A DNA stretch of 64,000 bases from Bacillota bacterium (GTDB lineage Bacteria; Bacillota; Clostridia; Acetivibrionales; DTU013). Within the stretch, counting starts at the first letter, position 1, and each line of letters begins with the position of its first letter. The notes under the pieces are model-generated. The model did no database searches and was not told the DNA's origin. It worked only from the letters and a program-made list of their open reading frames with translations. This document shows, piece after piece, positions 43,924 through 52,994 of the stretch. The stretch is from the NCBI GenBank assembly GCA_023409735.1, contig JAEYRB010000003.1, positions 1 to 64,000 of the forward strand. Reading direction: 5' to 3'. Both the position numbers and the translations under genes were made by a program.

Positions 43924-43952
43924 TTGACGGTGCTCTATTTTTACTGTATATT
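43924..43952 (+). promoter_or_regulatory. SigA-type promoter for the iron alcohol dehydrogenase gene
   Basis: TTGACG at 43924-43929 and TATATT at 43947-43952 with 17 bases between, 90 bases before the start codon. Confidence 0.65.
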
Positions 43953-44042
43953 AAATATAGTGATTATGTAATCTACCTACTGAAATGAAATAAATGATTC
44001 GATTTTTTCTATTCTAATTTTCATAGGGAAGGGGCTAATAAA

Positions 44043-45212
44043 ATGTTAGATTTTAGCTTTGTCGCGCCTACAAAATTTGTTTTTGGTAAAGATTCGGAAT
44101 TAGAGATTGGTTCATTAGCTAGACAATATGGCAAAAAAGCATTACTGCATTATGGTGGTAAATCAGCAAAAAAGAGTGGCTTGCTCGATCGTATTACAAA
44201 ATCCCTAAATGATGCCGGGATTGATGTAGTAGAGCTTGGAGGAGTGCAGCCTAACCCCAGGGATACTCTGGTCTATAAAGGTATAGAAATATGTAAAGAT
44301 CAGAAAATTGATATGATTATTGCTGTTGGTGGCGGTTCAGCTATTGATTCATCCAAAGCCATATCGATTGGTGCTTTGTATGATGGTGACTTTTGGGACT
44401 TTTATTCTGGAAAAACACCTGAAAAGAGATTACCGCTTGGCGTTGTTCTTACTATACCTGCGGCTGGCAGTGAGGGTTCATTTGGCTCAGTTATTACAAA
44501 AGAAGAAGGTAAACTTAAACGTGATTGTGTGAATGATTTGCTGAGGCCTGACTTTGCATTTATGAACCCTGAATTAACATTTACTTTGCCTCCGTTTCAA
44601 ACCGCTTGTGGCATTGCCGATATAATGGCACATGTTCTTGAACGCTATATGACTAATGTAAAATATGTTGATTTGACTGATAATCTCTCCGAGGCGATAT
44701 TATCTTCAGTTATGCAAAATGGAAAAATTGTTATGGCAGATCCATATGATTATAATGCGCGTGCAAATATTATGTGGGCAGGTATGATAGCTCATAATGA
44801 CTCGGTTGGTATCGGCCGTGAAGGTGATTGGAGCAGTCATCAAATTGAACATGAGCTGAGCGGTAAATATGATGTTGCTCATGGAGCAGGACTAGCAGTG
44901 GTACTGCCTGCATTTATGCGATATCAATACAAGCATAATGTTATGCGTTTTGCACGACTTGCTGTTAATGTATTTGGCGTAAAAATGAATTACGATAATC
45001 CTGAACAAACTGCGCTAGATGGGATTGATGTTTTGGAAGGCTTTTTTAGAAAAATTGGCCTACCAACAACTTTTGCAGAATTAGGCGCTAAAGAGGAAGA
45101 TATTCCCGAACTGATAGATAAATGTGTCTTTAATAATAGAGAAAAACTTGGTTATTTACATCCATTGACTCGTGAAGAAGCACGAGAAGTCTTAAAACTA
45201 GCTTGTAAATGA
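44043..45212 (+). CDS. Iron-containing alcohol dehydrogenase, paralogue 1
   Basis: A 389-residue group III alcohol dehydrogenase, similar to Clostridium NADPH-dependent butanol dehydrogenases. The NAD(P)-binding GGGSAIDSSKA loop and the metal site ADIMAHVLERY, HQIEHELSGKYDVAHGAGLA (His residues) are complete. AAGGGG precedes the ATG. It has its own promoter and lies just downstream of the LacI gene. Substrate and whether it works on an alcohol or a sugar-derived aldehyde are unknown. Confidence 0.9.
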   Translation: MLDFSFVAPTKFVFGKDSELEIGSLARQYGKKALLHYGGKSAKKSGLLDRITKSLNDAGIDVVELGGVQPNPRDTLVYKGIEICKDQKIDMIIAVGGGSAIDSSKAISIGALYDGDFWDFYSGKTPEKRLPLGVVLTIPAAGSEGSFGSVITKEEGKLKRDCVNDLLRPDFAFMNPELTFTLPPFQTACGIADIMAHVLERYMTNVKYVDLTDNLSEAILSSVMQNGKIVMADPYDYNARANIMWAGMIAHNDSVGIGREGDWSSHQIEHELSGKYDVAHGAGLAVVLPAFMRYQYKHNVMRFARLAVNVFGVKMNYDNPEQTALDGIDVLEGFFRKIGLPTTFAELGAKEEDIPELIDKCVFNNREKLGYLHPLTREEAREVLKLACK

Positions 45213-45457
45213 GTGCATATTAATACAGGCGATTTTGGTTTTGTGTTAAGAAAAAAGAGTTCAAAGGGAGTTTTGTATTATTCAGTTAGTGTTTGTTGGG
45301 GGTGATACGAAACAGAGAAGTCAAAAATGTAAGACATTCTATACATGAAATATGTAAATATTCTTTTGATACAAATGAATAGGAATTAATATATTTCTCT
45401 TATGAATGTTTTAAATTTTAATATTTAAATAATCTTCAAGGAGGCCCAATAATTATT

Positions 45458-46630
45458 ATGGTTAACTTTAATTTTCGAAACCCCACAGAAATCATTTTTG
45501 GAAAGGATTCAGAAAAGAATTTAGGTAAAAAAATTAAGCAATATGGAAAAAAGGTTCTATTTCATTATGGTAGCGCCAGTATAAAGAAAAATGGAATTTA
45601 TAATAAGGTCAAACAGATCCTTGATGATGAAAAAATAGAGTACATAGAGCTTGGTGGTGTGCGCCCTAACCCAAGGTTATCACTGATTAAGGAAGGAATT
45701 GATATATGCAGAAAAAATGATATTGATTTCATCCTTGCGGTTGGCGGAGGTAGTGTTATCGATTCTGCAAAAGGTATTGCGGTAGGCGTACCATATGATG
45801 GCGATGTATGGGATTTTTACATGGGAACTGCTTTGCCGGAAAGCAAACTGCCTGTTGGTGTTGTACTGACTTTACCTGCATCAGGAAGCGAATCAAGCTT
45901 TAGTAGTGTTGTAACTGATGAAGAAAATAAATTGAAGAGGCCATTGGATAATGATGTTTTATATCCTGAGTTTGCCGTATTAAATCCTGAATTTACATTC
46001 TCGCTGCCGGAATATCAAACAAGTTGTGGTATTTCTGATATTATGGCTCATCTAATGGAACGTTATTTCACAAATGTTAAGAGTGTGGGCATTACTGACA
46101 GGCTGCTTGAGGGAGCAATGAAAAACTTAATTGATAATGCAAGCTTAGTACTTGCAAATCCCTGCGACTATGATGCACGCAGTGAAATTATGTGGACTGG
46201 ATCAATAGCTCATAATAATCTACTGAATACCGGTAGGATAGGGGATTGGGCTTGCCACATGATCGAACATGAAATCAGTGCTTTAAACGACGTTGCACAT
46301 GGTGCTGGTCTGGCAATTGTATTCCCGGCTTGGATGAAGTATGTTTATAAACATGACATTGATTTATTTGTAAAGTTTGCTGTCCGCGTATGGAATGTAG
46401 AACAGGATTTTGATAACAAAGACAGGACTGTATTGGAAGGGATAGCAAGACTTGAAGCTTTCTTAAAAAGCATAGGATTACCCGTTAGGCTGAGTGAAAT
46501 AGGAGTTGGAGAAGATGACTTTGAGACCATTTCATCCAAGTGCCGTGTTTTCCATGATGATGATACAGTAGGTAATTTTATTAAGCTTACACGTAAAGAC
46601 ATTGTAGAAATTCTTAGACTTGCAAAATAG
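45458..46630 (+). CDS. Iron-containing alcohol dehydrogenase, paralogue 2
   Basis: A 390-residue homologue of the preceding gene, about as long and alignable along its full length. It keeps GGGSVIDSAKG, SDIMAHLMERYF and CHMIEHEISALNDVAHGAGL, so it should be an active metal enzyme. AAGGAGGCCC precedes the ATG. The two genes probably arose by tandem duplication. Both lie between the regulator and the transporter, suggesting joint control and different substrates. Confidence 0.9.
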   Translation: MVNFNFRNPTEIIFGKDSEKNLGKKIKQYGKKVLFHYGSASIKKNGIYNKVKQILDDEKIEYIELGGVRPNPRLSLIKEGIDICRKNDIDFILAVGGGSVIDSAKGIAVGVPYDGDVWDFYMGTALPESKLPVGVVLTLPASGSESSFSSVVTDEENKLKRPLDNDVLYPEFAVLNPEFTFSLPEYQTSCGISDIMAHLMERYFTNVKSVGITDRLLEGAMKNLIDNASLVLANPCDYDARSEIMWTGSIAHNNLLNTGRIGDWACHMIEHEISALNDVAHGAGLAIVFPAWMKYVYKHDIDLFVKFAVRVWNVEQDFDNKDRTVLEGIARLEAFLKSIGLPVRLSEIGVGEDDFETISSKCRVFHDDDTVGNFIKLTRKDIVEILRLAK

Positions 46631-46865
46631 TATGATCCACTTTAATAATATCAGACTCCAAAGTGATAATTATAGATTCACTTTGTATGTTGCTCATTGT
46701 CTAAGTTTTGCATAAAAACAAAGTAAAAGTCAATGGTTTTCCATTAATGACATTTCTTGAAGTTAGTTAAAGTGCCAATGGAAAGGAGGTTTAATATAAG
46801 TTTATTCAAGATTTTACTTTGTATAAATTTTAGATAATTGAGTTAAAATAATGAGGAGGAATAAT

Positions 46866-48242
46866 ATGAAAAAACTAAGAAGAGTAGGAATTTGTTTATT
46901 AGTTGTCATTTTAGCCTTAAGTTTATTTGGATGCGGCGCAGGTAATACAAACGCGCAAAACTCTACTGCTAATAATAATAAAGAAGTAACAAGTGCCACA
47001 GATACAACTACTAACACTGCTAGTGGTGAAGTAAAGAAAATTACTTTCTGGGATTATGTTTGGGGACCGTCTGAATATCTTAGTGCTGCTAAGGATCTAG
47101 TTGAAAGGTTCAATAGCGAAAATACAGACAACATTGAAGTAACCTATCAGTCAATATCATGGTCTGACGGTTATGAAAAATTTGTTGCTGCTATAGCTGC
47201 TAATACTCCGCCTGATGTTTCAACCGGAGGAGGATTCTCACAGCATCAGTTTGCTGCAATGGGTCAAATCATGTCTTTGGACTCAATAATTGATGAGTGG
47301 ACAAAAGATGGATCAATTGACGACTTTTTCCCTGGCCTTATTGATAACTTCAAATATAATGGTGAGCAGATAGGTATTCCATGGAATGTTGACTCCAGAG
47401 CAATTTATTATCGTAAAGATATGTTTGAACAAGCTGGTATTACAACACTGCCAACAACCTGGGATGAGTTACTTGAAGCAGGAAAGAAGTTATCAAATGA
47501 TGAACATTACGGTATGATCTTTGCACTCCAGGATAATGCTTCTGACCATCCGATGCAGACATTTATGGCCAGCAATGGAAGCGGATATTTTGATGAGAGT
47601 GGTAATTTGGCATTTGATAATGAAAAGAATGTTCAAGTACTTGATTTCATAGAAAAAATGGTAACCGAAGGTGTAATTCCAAAGGACGTTGTGTCTACTA
47701 CACAATCCGCGTATGAAAAAATGTTCTTTACAGGAAAAGTCGCAATAATAATTGGAGCAACTGACTTCCCTGAAATAGCAAGATCAGAAATGGGAGATGA
47801 TTTTGTTAAGAATATTGGCTTATTGCCTCCAGTAAAAGGTTACAGTGGCGGTGGTTTTTCTCCGATGAATCCAAATGCTATTATGGTGTTTAACAAAACC
47901 AAGTATCCTGAAGAATGCAAGACATTTATTAAATGGTTCTCTAATAACAATCAATCATTATGGACAGACGGAAAAGTTGGTGCAATGCCGGCTAGAAAAT
48001 CTGTATTTGAAGTGTTTAATGGTGATGAGTTTAAAACGCAATTCAGGGATGTACTCCTCAGTAATGCTGTAACACAGACATATCCATACCCGAGTGCAAA
48101 ACCATCTATGAACGGAATAGAAAGCAGTGGCTGTTTGCGTGAAGCCTTACAAGAAGCTTTGTCAACAGACAAGGATCACAAGGCTATTTTATCAGATTTA
48201 CAGAAAAATCTTCAAGAACTTGTTGATGATATGGATAAATAA
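46866..48242 (+). CDS. Sugar ABC transporter solute-binding lipoprotein
   Basis: A 458-residue substrate-binding protein of the carbohydrate (family 1) class. A lipobox ends the signal sequence (ALSLFGCGAGN, Cys at about 23) after the MKKLRR start at 46866, which has GAGGAGG upstream. A Ser/Thr/Asn-rich linker follows. The body contains IPWNVDSRAIYYRKDMFEQA, NPNAIMVFNKTKYPEEC and a final KNLQELVDDM. It binds an oligosaccharide and passes it to the two permeases encoded next. The sugar is unknown; neighbours suggest a xylan, mannan or cellulose-type oligomer. Confidence 0.93.
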   Translation: MKKLRRVGICLLVVILALSLFGCGAGNTNAQNSTANNNKEVTSATDTTTNTASGEVKKITFWDYVWGPSEYLSAAKDLVERFNSENTDNIEVTYQSISWSDGYEKFVAAIAANTPPDVSTGGGFSQHQFAAMGQIMSLDSIIDEWTKDGSIDDFFPGLIDNFKYNGEQIGIPWNVDSRAIYYRKDMFEQAGITTLPTTWDELLEAGKKLSNDEHYGMIFALQDNASDHPMQTFMASNGSGYFDESGNLAFDNEKNVQVLDFIEKMVTEGVIPKDVVSTTQSAYEKMFFTGKVAIIIGATDFPEIARSEMGDDFVKNIGLLPPVKGYSGGGFSPMNPNAIMVFNKTKYPEECKTFIKWFSNNNQSLWTDGKVGAMPARKSVFEVFNGDEFKTQFRDVLLSNAVTQTYPYPSAKPSMNGIESSGCLREALQEALSTDKDHKAILSDLQKNLQELVDDMDK

Positions 48243-48253
48243 TATTGAAGAAT

Positions 48254-48290
48254 TGTTGGAACAAGAAAATCTAATTTTCTTGTTCTAACA
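48254..48290 (+). terminator. Hairpin between solute-binding gene and permeases
   Basis: TGTTGGAACAAGAAAAT and ATTTTCTTGTTCTAACA form a near-perfect 17-bp stem around CTA, then ACTCTTTTA. Such intra-operon hairpins usually leave more transcript of the binding protein than of the permeases. Confidence 0.7.
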
Positions 48291-48312
48291 CTCTTTTATA
48301 AAATGAAAATAA

Positions 48313-48342
48313 TTGACTTATTACTTTATTTACAAATAATAT
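48313..48342 (+). promoter_or_regulatory. Possible internal promoter before the permease genes
   Basis: TTGACT (48313-48318) and TAATAT (48337-48342) with 18 bases between. Weak match. Confidence 0.3.
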
Positions 48343-48433
48343 CTGATATGTATTAAGATATACCCCATCATTAACTGCTTATTTGATAACTAAGAATCAG
48401 TACTTAGTAAGACCAAAATGAGGAGGTAAAATT

Positions 48434-49330
48434 GTGCCAAAAATTGAAAGCAAAAGCAGGTTTGATAATACCTACTTACCTTATATATTGATTGCACCTT
48501 CTTTGTTGCTTATGTGCCTAGTTATAATATATCCTTTGCTGAGAGGGGTATATATGAGCTTTACGGATTACAATATCTTGCATTTAGATAGTGCAAATTT
48601 TATTGGCCTTGAAAATTATAAGAAATTAGTACTTGATAAAGATTTTTGGGAAGTTATAGCGTTTACATTTATATATGTATTTGGTACTGTAATACTATCG
48701 TATATAATAGGGCTTATTATTGCACTAATCTTGAATAGAGACTTTAAAGGCAGAAATATTTTCAGGGCTGTATTATTGCTTCCTTGGATCATTGCTTGGG
48801 TAGTGGCTGCAAACTCTTGGTTATGGATATTGGATTATCAAACAGGTTTTATTAATAATTTCCTTTCGTTATTAGGGATGCCATCAATTAATTTTTTTGG
48901 CAGCTCATTAATGGCAAAAATAACAGTAATTTTAATAAATGGTTGGAAATCCTTTCCATTTATGATGCTTGTTATTTTAGCCGGATTACAGAATATACCT
49001 AAAGAGCTATATGAATCAGCATATATGGATGGCGCTAACAAGATAAAAAGCTTTATTTATATAACTTTTCCAGGTATAAAGCAAGTAACTGTTTTATCTA
49101 CAATATTAATGACAATTTGGGTATTTAATGGCTTTGAAAGTATTTACCTTGTAACACAAGGAGGACCGGTAAGAGCGACATATACAATTTCAATACTTAC
49201 TTATAGAACAGCTTTCTACACTAATAAGTTAGGCTTCGCTTCGGCAGTTGCTACCAGCTTGATGGCTTTCATGGTAATTTTCAGCATGATTTATACGAAA
49301 ATTACAAATTCTGAAGGAGAGGAGCTCTGA
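48434..49330 (+). CDS. Sugar ABC transporter permease, MalF/UgpA type
   Basis: A 298-residue membrane protein with six predicted helices. The EAA motif ELYESAYMDGANKIKSFIYI sits near residues 192-211 and is followed by ITFPGIK, the site that contacts the ATPase. GTG start with GAGGAGG upstream. It pairs with the next gene. No ATP-binding subunit is in the locus, so a shared MsmK-type ATPase from elsewhere is likely. Confidence 0.92.
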   Translation: MPKIESKSRFDNTYLPYILIAPSLLLMCLVIIYPLLRGVYMSFTDYNILHLDSANFIGLENYKKLVLDKDFWEVIAFTFIYVFGTVILSYIIGLIIALILNRDFKGRNIFRAVLLLPWIIAWVVAANSWLWILDYQTGFINNFLSLLGMPSINFFGSSLMAKITVILINGWKSFPFMMLVILAGLQNIPKELYESAYMDGANKIKSFIYITFPGIKQVTVLSTILMTIWVFNGFESIYLVTQGGPVRATYTISILTYRTAFYTNKLGFASAVATSLMAFMVIFSMIYTKITNSEGEEL

Positions 49331-49336
49331 TATTAG

Positions 49337-50176
49337 ATGAGTAAAACAACTAGTATAATTAAAAAATTTCTTATGTATTTTTTATTACTGATATTAGCAT
49401 TTATTGTTAGTTTACCCTTACTAAATGCCTTATTTACTTCATTAAAACCTCAAGGGGAGATTTTATCCAGCACTAAATTTTTACCCAGCAGAATATCATT
49501 CTTTTACTATAAAAGTGTATTCAAGAATACACCATATACCAGGTTTATTTTAAACAGCTTTCTTGTATCAGTAACTGCTACGTTCATTAGTACAGCGGTT
49601 GCTGCATTAGCAGGGTATGCAATAGCAAGATTTGGTAAAAAGCTGAAATTATTAAAGGCCTATGGGTATTTTCTAATTGTTTCCCAGATGTTTCCATGGG
49701 TATTGATGCTTATACCGCTATTTATTATATTTGGTAAATATGGGCTGATCAATAATTACCTATCTTTGATTATTGCATATACGTCGACTAATTTAGCATT
49801 TTCAACATGGTTGTTAAGGGGATTTTTTAGCGGTATACCAATAGAGCTTGAAGAGGCAGGAATGATTGACGGATGCAGTAGAATGGGAACATTGCTCAGG
49901 ATTATTCTACCACTTTCCAGCCCTGGGATTGCCACAGCTGCTATATTTGCCTTTTTGAATTGCTGGAATGAATATTTACTTTCAAGTATATTCTTGAGTA
50001 ACGAATCTGTTCGAACATTACCGGTAGCTTTGCAAAGCTTTATACAACAATATAGAGTAGACTGGGGATCGTTAATGGCGGCTTCTATAGTAACAGTAAT
50101 CCCTGCGTTGTTCTTCCTGATTTTCATGCAGAAATATATTGTTAACGGATTAACTGCCGGAGCAGTAAAAGGCTGA
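49337..50176 (+). CDS. Sugar ABC transporter permease, MalG type
   Basis: A 279-residue permease with six predicted helices and the EAA motif ELEEAGMIDGCSRMGTLLRI followed by ILPLSSPGIATA. It begins 6 bases after the first permease. The C-terminal IVNGLTAGAVKG is a typical MalG-type end. With the binding protein it forms the import complex. Confidence 0.92.
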   Translation: MSKTTSIIKKFLMYFLLLILAFIVSLPLLNALFTSLKPQGEILSSTKFLPSRISFFYYKSVFKNTPYTRFILNSFLVSVTATFISTAVAALAGYAIARFGKKLKLLKAYGYFLIVSQMFPWVLMLIPLFIIFGKYGLINNYLSLIIAYTSTNLAFSTWLLRGFFSGIPIELEEAGMIDGCSRMGTLLRIILPLSSPGIATAAIFAFLNCWNEYLLSSIFLSNESVRTLPVALQSFIQQYRVDWGSLMAASIVTVIPALFFLIFMQKYIVNGLTAGAVKG

Positions 50177-50287
50177 TGTAGACTGAAGCGATTATTTAAA
50201 CAGTAAATTCATAAATCTGCACAATTCCGTTATGTGACCATATTTATTTGAATTATAAGTTAAATAAATTTAGAGGAGAGATATTGT

Positions 50288-51703
50288 ATGTTAAGAACAA
50301 AAGGTACTCAGATTATTGATGAAAAGGGAAACCCTACACCATTGAGAGGGGTATGCCTCGGAACATGGATGATGATGGAAAATATGATGCTGGGTTATCC
50401 TGGTGGGGAACAGCAATTTAGAGGCTTTATGAGGAAACATGCTGGTAAGGAAAAAGCTGACCTGTTTTTTGATAATCTTTTGGATGCATTTGTGCAGGAA
50501 GAAGATATAAGGTTTATAAAGGAAATGGGCTGCACTGGTATTAGAGTTCCATTTAATTACCGTCATTTTGAATCAGATAATGAGCCTTTTGTATATAATG
50601 AAGATGGTTTCAAACATCTGGACCGTATTGTAGAGCTTTGTAAAAAATACAATGTTTATGTAATCCTAGATATGCATAGCTTACCCGGGTATCAGAATTA
50701 CAGCTGGCATTCAGATAATATTACCGGTAGCACCAGGTTTTATCAGGAACCTATTTATCAGCAAAGAATGAAGGAATTATGGAAACATATTGCTGATCAC
50801 TATAAAAATGAGGACATAGTGGCAGGTTACGACTTAATTAATGAACCGGTAGCAATTGGAGAATATGAAGTATCTATTCTAAATAAGGTCTATAGAGAAA
50901 CAACAAAAAGCATCAGAGAAATAGATAAGAACCATATCATATTTTTGAAGGGTAATTTGTGGGGAAGATCATTTGAAGGTTTTGACGCACCGTTTGACGA
51001 TAATTTGGTATATTCATGCCATTTCTATACCGGTCCTATGGGTTGTACTGTGAGCTATCCACGTTTCCAGGGCATAGCTAATACAGAGAGCTTCACAAAT
51101 CAAGTGTCTCCACAAAATAGAGGCTTCTTTAACTTAGTATCAAGCAGAAGTATGCTTGAACAGCAAATGGACGCACGTGATGAATTTGCTGTGAAAAATA
51201 ACGTACCATGCTGGGTTGGTGAGTTTTGCTTATCTGAAGGTAATCCATTATTTAAAGAAGACGGGATGAGGCTATTAGAAGATCAGCTTAAGATATTTAA
51301 TGAGAGAGGCCATTCATGGAGTTATTGGAGCTACAAATCAATTCTTGGCGGTCTTGTACATCCTACAGACGATTCAAAATGGATGAATTTTGTAGAAAAG
51401 TATAGACCTTTGAGAGAAAAGTATAACTGTGACATGGATGGTGAGACAGGAGATAAATGGGAGTTAGGAAATGTATTAAAGCCTTTCTACTATTTTGACT
51501 TTAGAAATTCCGATATAGACGTTGATTGTGAGATACGTCAACAGCTATCATTAATATTCTCTAAGGCATTAGCTGATTTATTCACAAAAGATCTTTCCAA
51601 ATTCTCCGGAGAAGAATTAAAGAACTTAACTTCCTCATTCCTGTACAAAAACTGCGGAATAAGGACTGATTTGAAGGAACTAATTAAGACTTATTTGGTT
51701 TAA
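50288..51703 (+). CDS. Cytoplasmic glycoside hydrolase family 5-like enzyme
   Basis: A 471-residue TIM-barrel glycosidase without signal peptide, so it works on imported oligosaccharide. YDLINEP carries the acid/base Glu and CWVGEFCLSEG the nucleophile Glu; VILDMHSLPGYQN and GIRVPFNYRHF are other family segments. It resembles the GH5 group of exo-type beta-glucosidases/glucanases, but the subfamily cannot be fixed from sequence alone. The gene lies 111 bases past the permeases. The C-terminal 80 residues are helical and less familiar. Confidence 0.88.
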   Translation: MLRTKGTQIIDEKGNPTPLRGVCLGTWMMMENMMLGYPGGEQQFRGFMRKHAGKEKADLFFDNLLDAFVQEEDIRFIKEMGCTGIRVPFNYRHFESDNEPFVYNEDGFKHLDRIVELCKKYNVYVILDMHSLPGYQNYSWHSDNITGSTRFYQEPIYQQRMKELWKHIADHYKNEDIVAGYDLINEPVAIGEYEVSILNKVYRETTKSIREIDKNHIIFLKGNLWGRSFEGFDAPFDDNLVYSCHFYTGPMGCTVSYPRFQGIANTESFTNQVSPQNRGFFNLVSSRSMLEQQMDARDEFAVKNNVPCWVGEFCLSEGNPLFKEDGMRLLEDQLKIFNERGHSWSYWSYKSILGGLVHPTDDSKWMNFVEKYRPLREKYNCDMDGETGDKWELGNVLKPFYYFDFRNSDIDVDCEIRQQLSLIFSKALADLFTKDLSKFSGEELKNLTSSFLYKNCGIRTDLKELIKTYLV

Positions 51704-51709
51704 TTACTA

Positions 51710-51822
51710 CAATAGTGTTGCATATAAGTATGGGTGAACTTTTACATAATACTTTATCAGGAGATATAATTAAATCTCTAACTTATCTCAGGGTAAAGCC
51801 CAGGCTTTATGCAACACTATTA
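51710..51822 (+). other. Long hairpin between GH5 and dehydrogenase genes
   Basis: ATAGTGTTGCATA near the GH5 stop pairs with TATGCAACACTAT about 90 bases on; smaller stems (GGAGAT..ATCTC, GGGTAAAGCCC) lie inside. It could be a processing site or weak terminator. No riboswitch pattern was recognised. Confidence 0.45.
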
Positions 51823-51937
51823 ATTATACAACACTCTTGAAAATAATTTTAGTTAATGAACTCTTGCTTGCAGTTATGTAATAGAGATGTTATTCATAAA
51901 GCTTTAAACCCAAACAACACGAAAAGGAGTACAAAAT

Positions 51938-52981
51938 ATGGAAGGAAAAATGAAAGCTGCAGTATTGACAGAGATTGGCAAAATTGAAATTGAAGAAAGA
52001 CCTATACCAAAACCGCTTGATAATGAAGTGTTAGTTAAAATCAAACATGTTGGCATATGCGGCTCGGATCTGCATTACTATGAACATGGCAGAATAGGGA
52101 ATGCTGTTGTTGAAAAGCCTATAATTCTGGGACATGAAAGCGCAGGAGAAGTTGTTGAAATCGGTAAAAATGTTACAAATCTTAAGGTTGGAGATATTGT
52201 AACACTAGAGCCGGGATATACCTGTGGGAAATGTGAATTCTGCAAGACAGGACGCTACAACCTTTGTCCTGATGTAGTATTTATGGCTACGCCGCCAATT
52301 GACGGAGCTTTCGCAGAATATGTCTCATATCCATCAGATATGGCATTTAAGCTTCCTTCAGGAATGACAACAATTGAAGGTGCTCTTGTAGAACCTCTTT
52401 CAGTTGGGTTTCATGCAGCAAAACAGGCAGATGCCCATATCGGACAAACAGCTGCCATTCTTGGAGCCGGATGTATAGGAATTTCCACCATGCTCGCACT
52501 GAAATCAATGGGTGTTACAGAAGTATACATGTTTGATATGATCCAGAAGCGCCTTGATATGGCGAAAAAATTGGGAGCTACAGGGGTTTACAGGGTTGAT
52601 GAGGTCGATCCGGAAAAGGTTATCAAAGATGTGACAGATGGAAATGGTGTGGACCTTGTTTTTGAGACAGCTGGAAACAAAACATCTACGCTGCAGACGG
52701 TAAGCTTGGTTAAACGCGGCGGAAAAATCACACTTGTGGGAATGGCTCCTGAATCAATTTTACCATTTAATATTGGAGGATTGATGGAAAAGGAAGCAAG
52801 TGTTAATACCGTTTTCAGATACAGGAATCTTTATCCTACTGCCATAAAAGCAGTAGCTTCAGGACTAATACCCGTTGGCGATATGGTAACAGATACCTTT
52901 AAGTTCGAGGATACTGCATATGCAATGAAATATTCGGTTGAAAATAAGAGAGATATAGTTAAGGCAGTCATAGAATTTTAG
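51938..52981 (+). CDS. Sorbitol/xylitol-type zinc dehydrogenase
   Basis: A 347-residue medium-chain dehydrogenase. The catalytic zinc motif GICGSDLHYYEHGRIG and GHESAGEV, the structural zinc cysteines CGKCEFC..RYNLC, and the nucleotide motif GAGCIGIST with an acidic Asp (MFDMIQ) point to NAD dependence. The LHYYEHG segment is typical of sorbitol and xylitol dehydrogenases. It is followed 13 bases later by the isomerase. Together they could interconvert polyol and ketose, or oxidise a sugar released by the GH5 enzyme. Confidence 0.9.
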   Translation: MEGKMKAAVLTEIGKIEIEERPIPKPLDNEVLVKIKHVGICGSDLHYYEHGRIGNAVVEKPIILGHESAGEVVEIGKNVTNLKVGDIVTLEPGYTCGKCEFCKTGRYNLCPDVVFMATPPIDGAFAEYVSYPSDMAFKLPSGMTTIEGALVEPLSVGFHAAKQADAHIGQTAAILGAGCIGISTMLALKSMGVTEVYMFDMIQKRLDMAKKLGATGVYRVDEVDPEKVIKDVTDGNGVDLVFETAGNKTSTLQTVSLVKRGGKITLVGMAPESILPFNIGGLMEKEASVNTVFRYRNLYPTAIKAVASGLIPVGDMVTDTFKFEDTAYAMKYSVENKRDIVKAVIEF

Positions 52982-52994
52982 GGGGTTCTTTTAT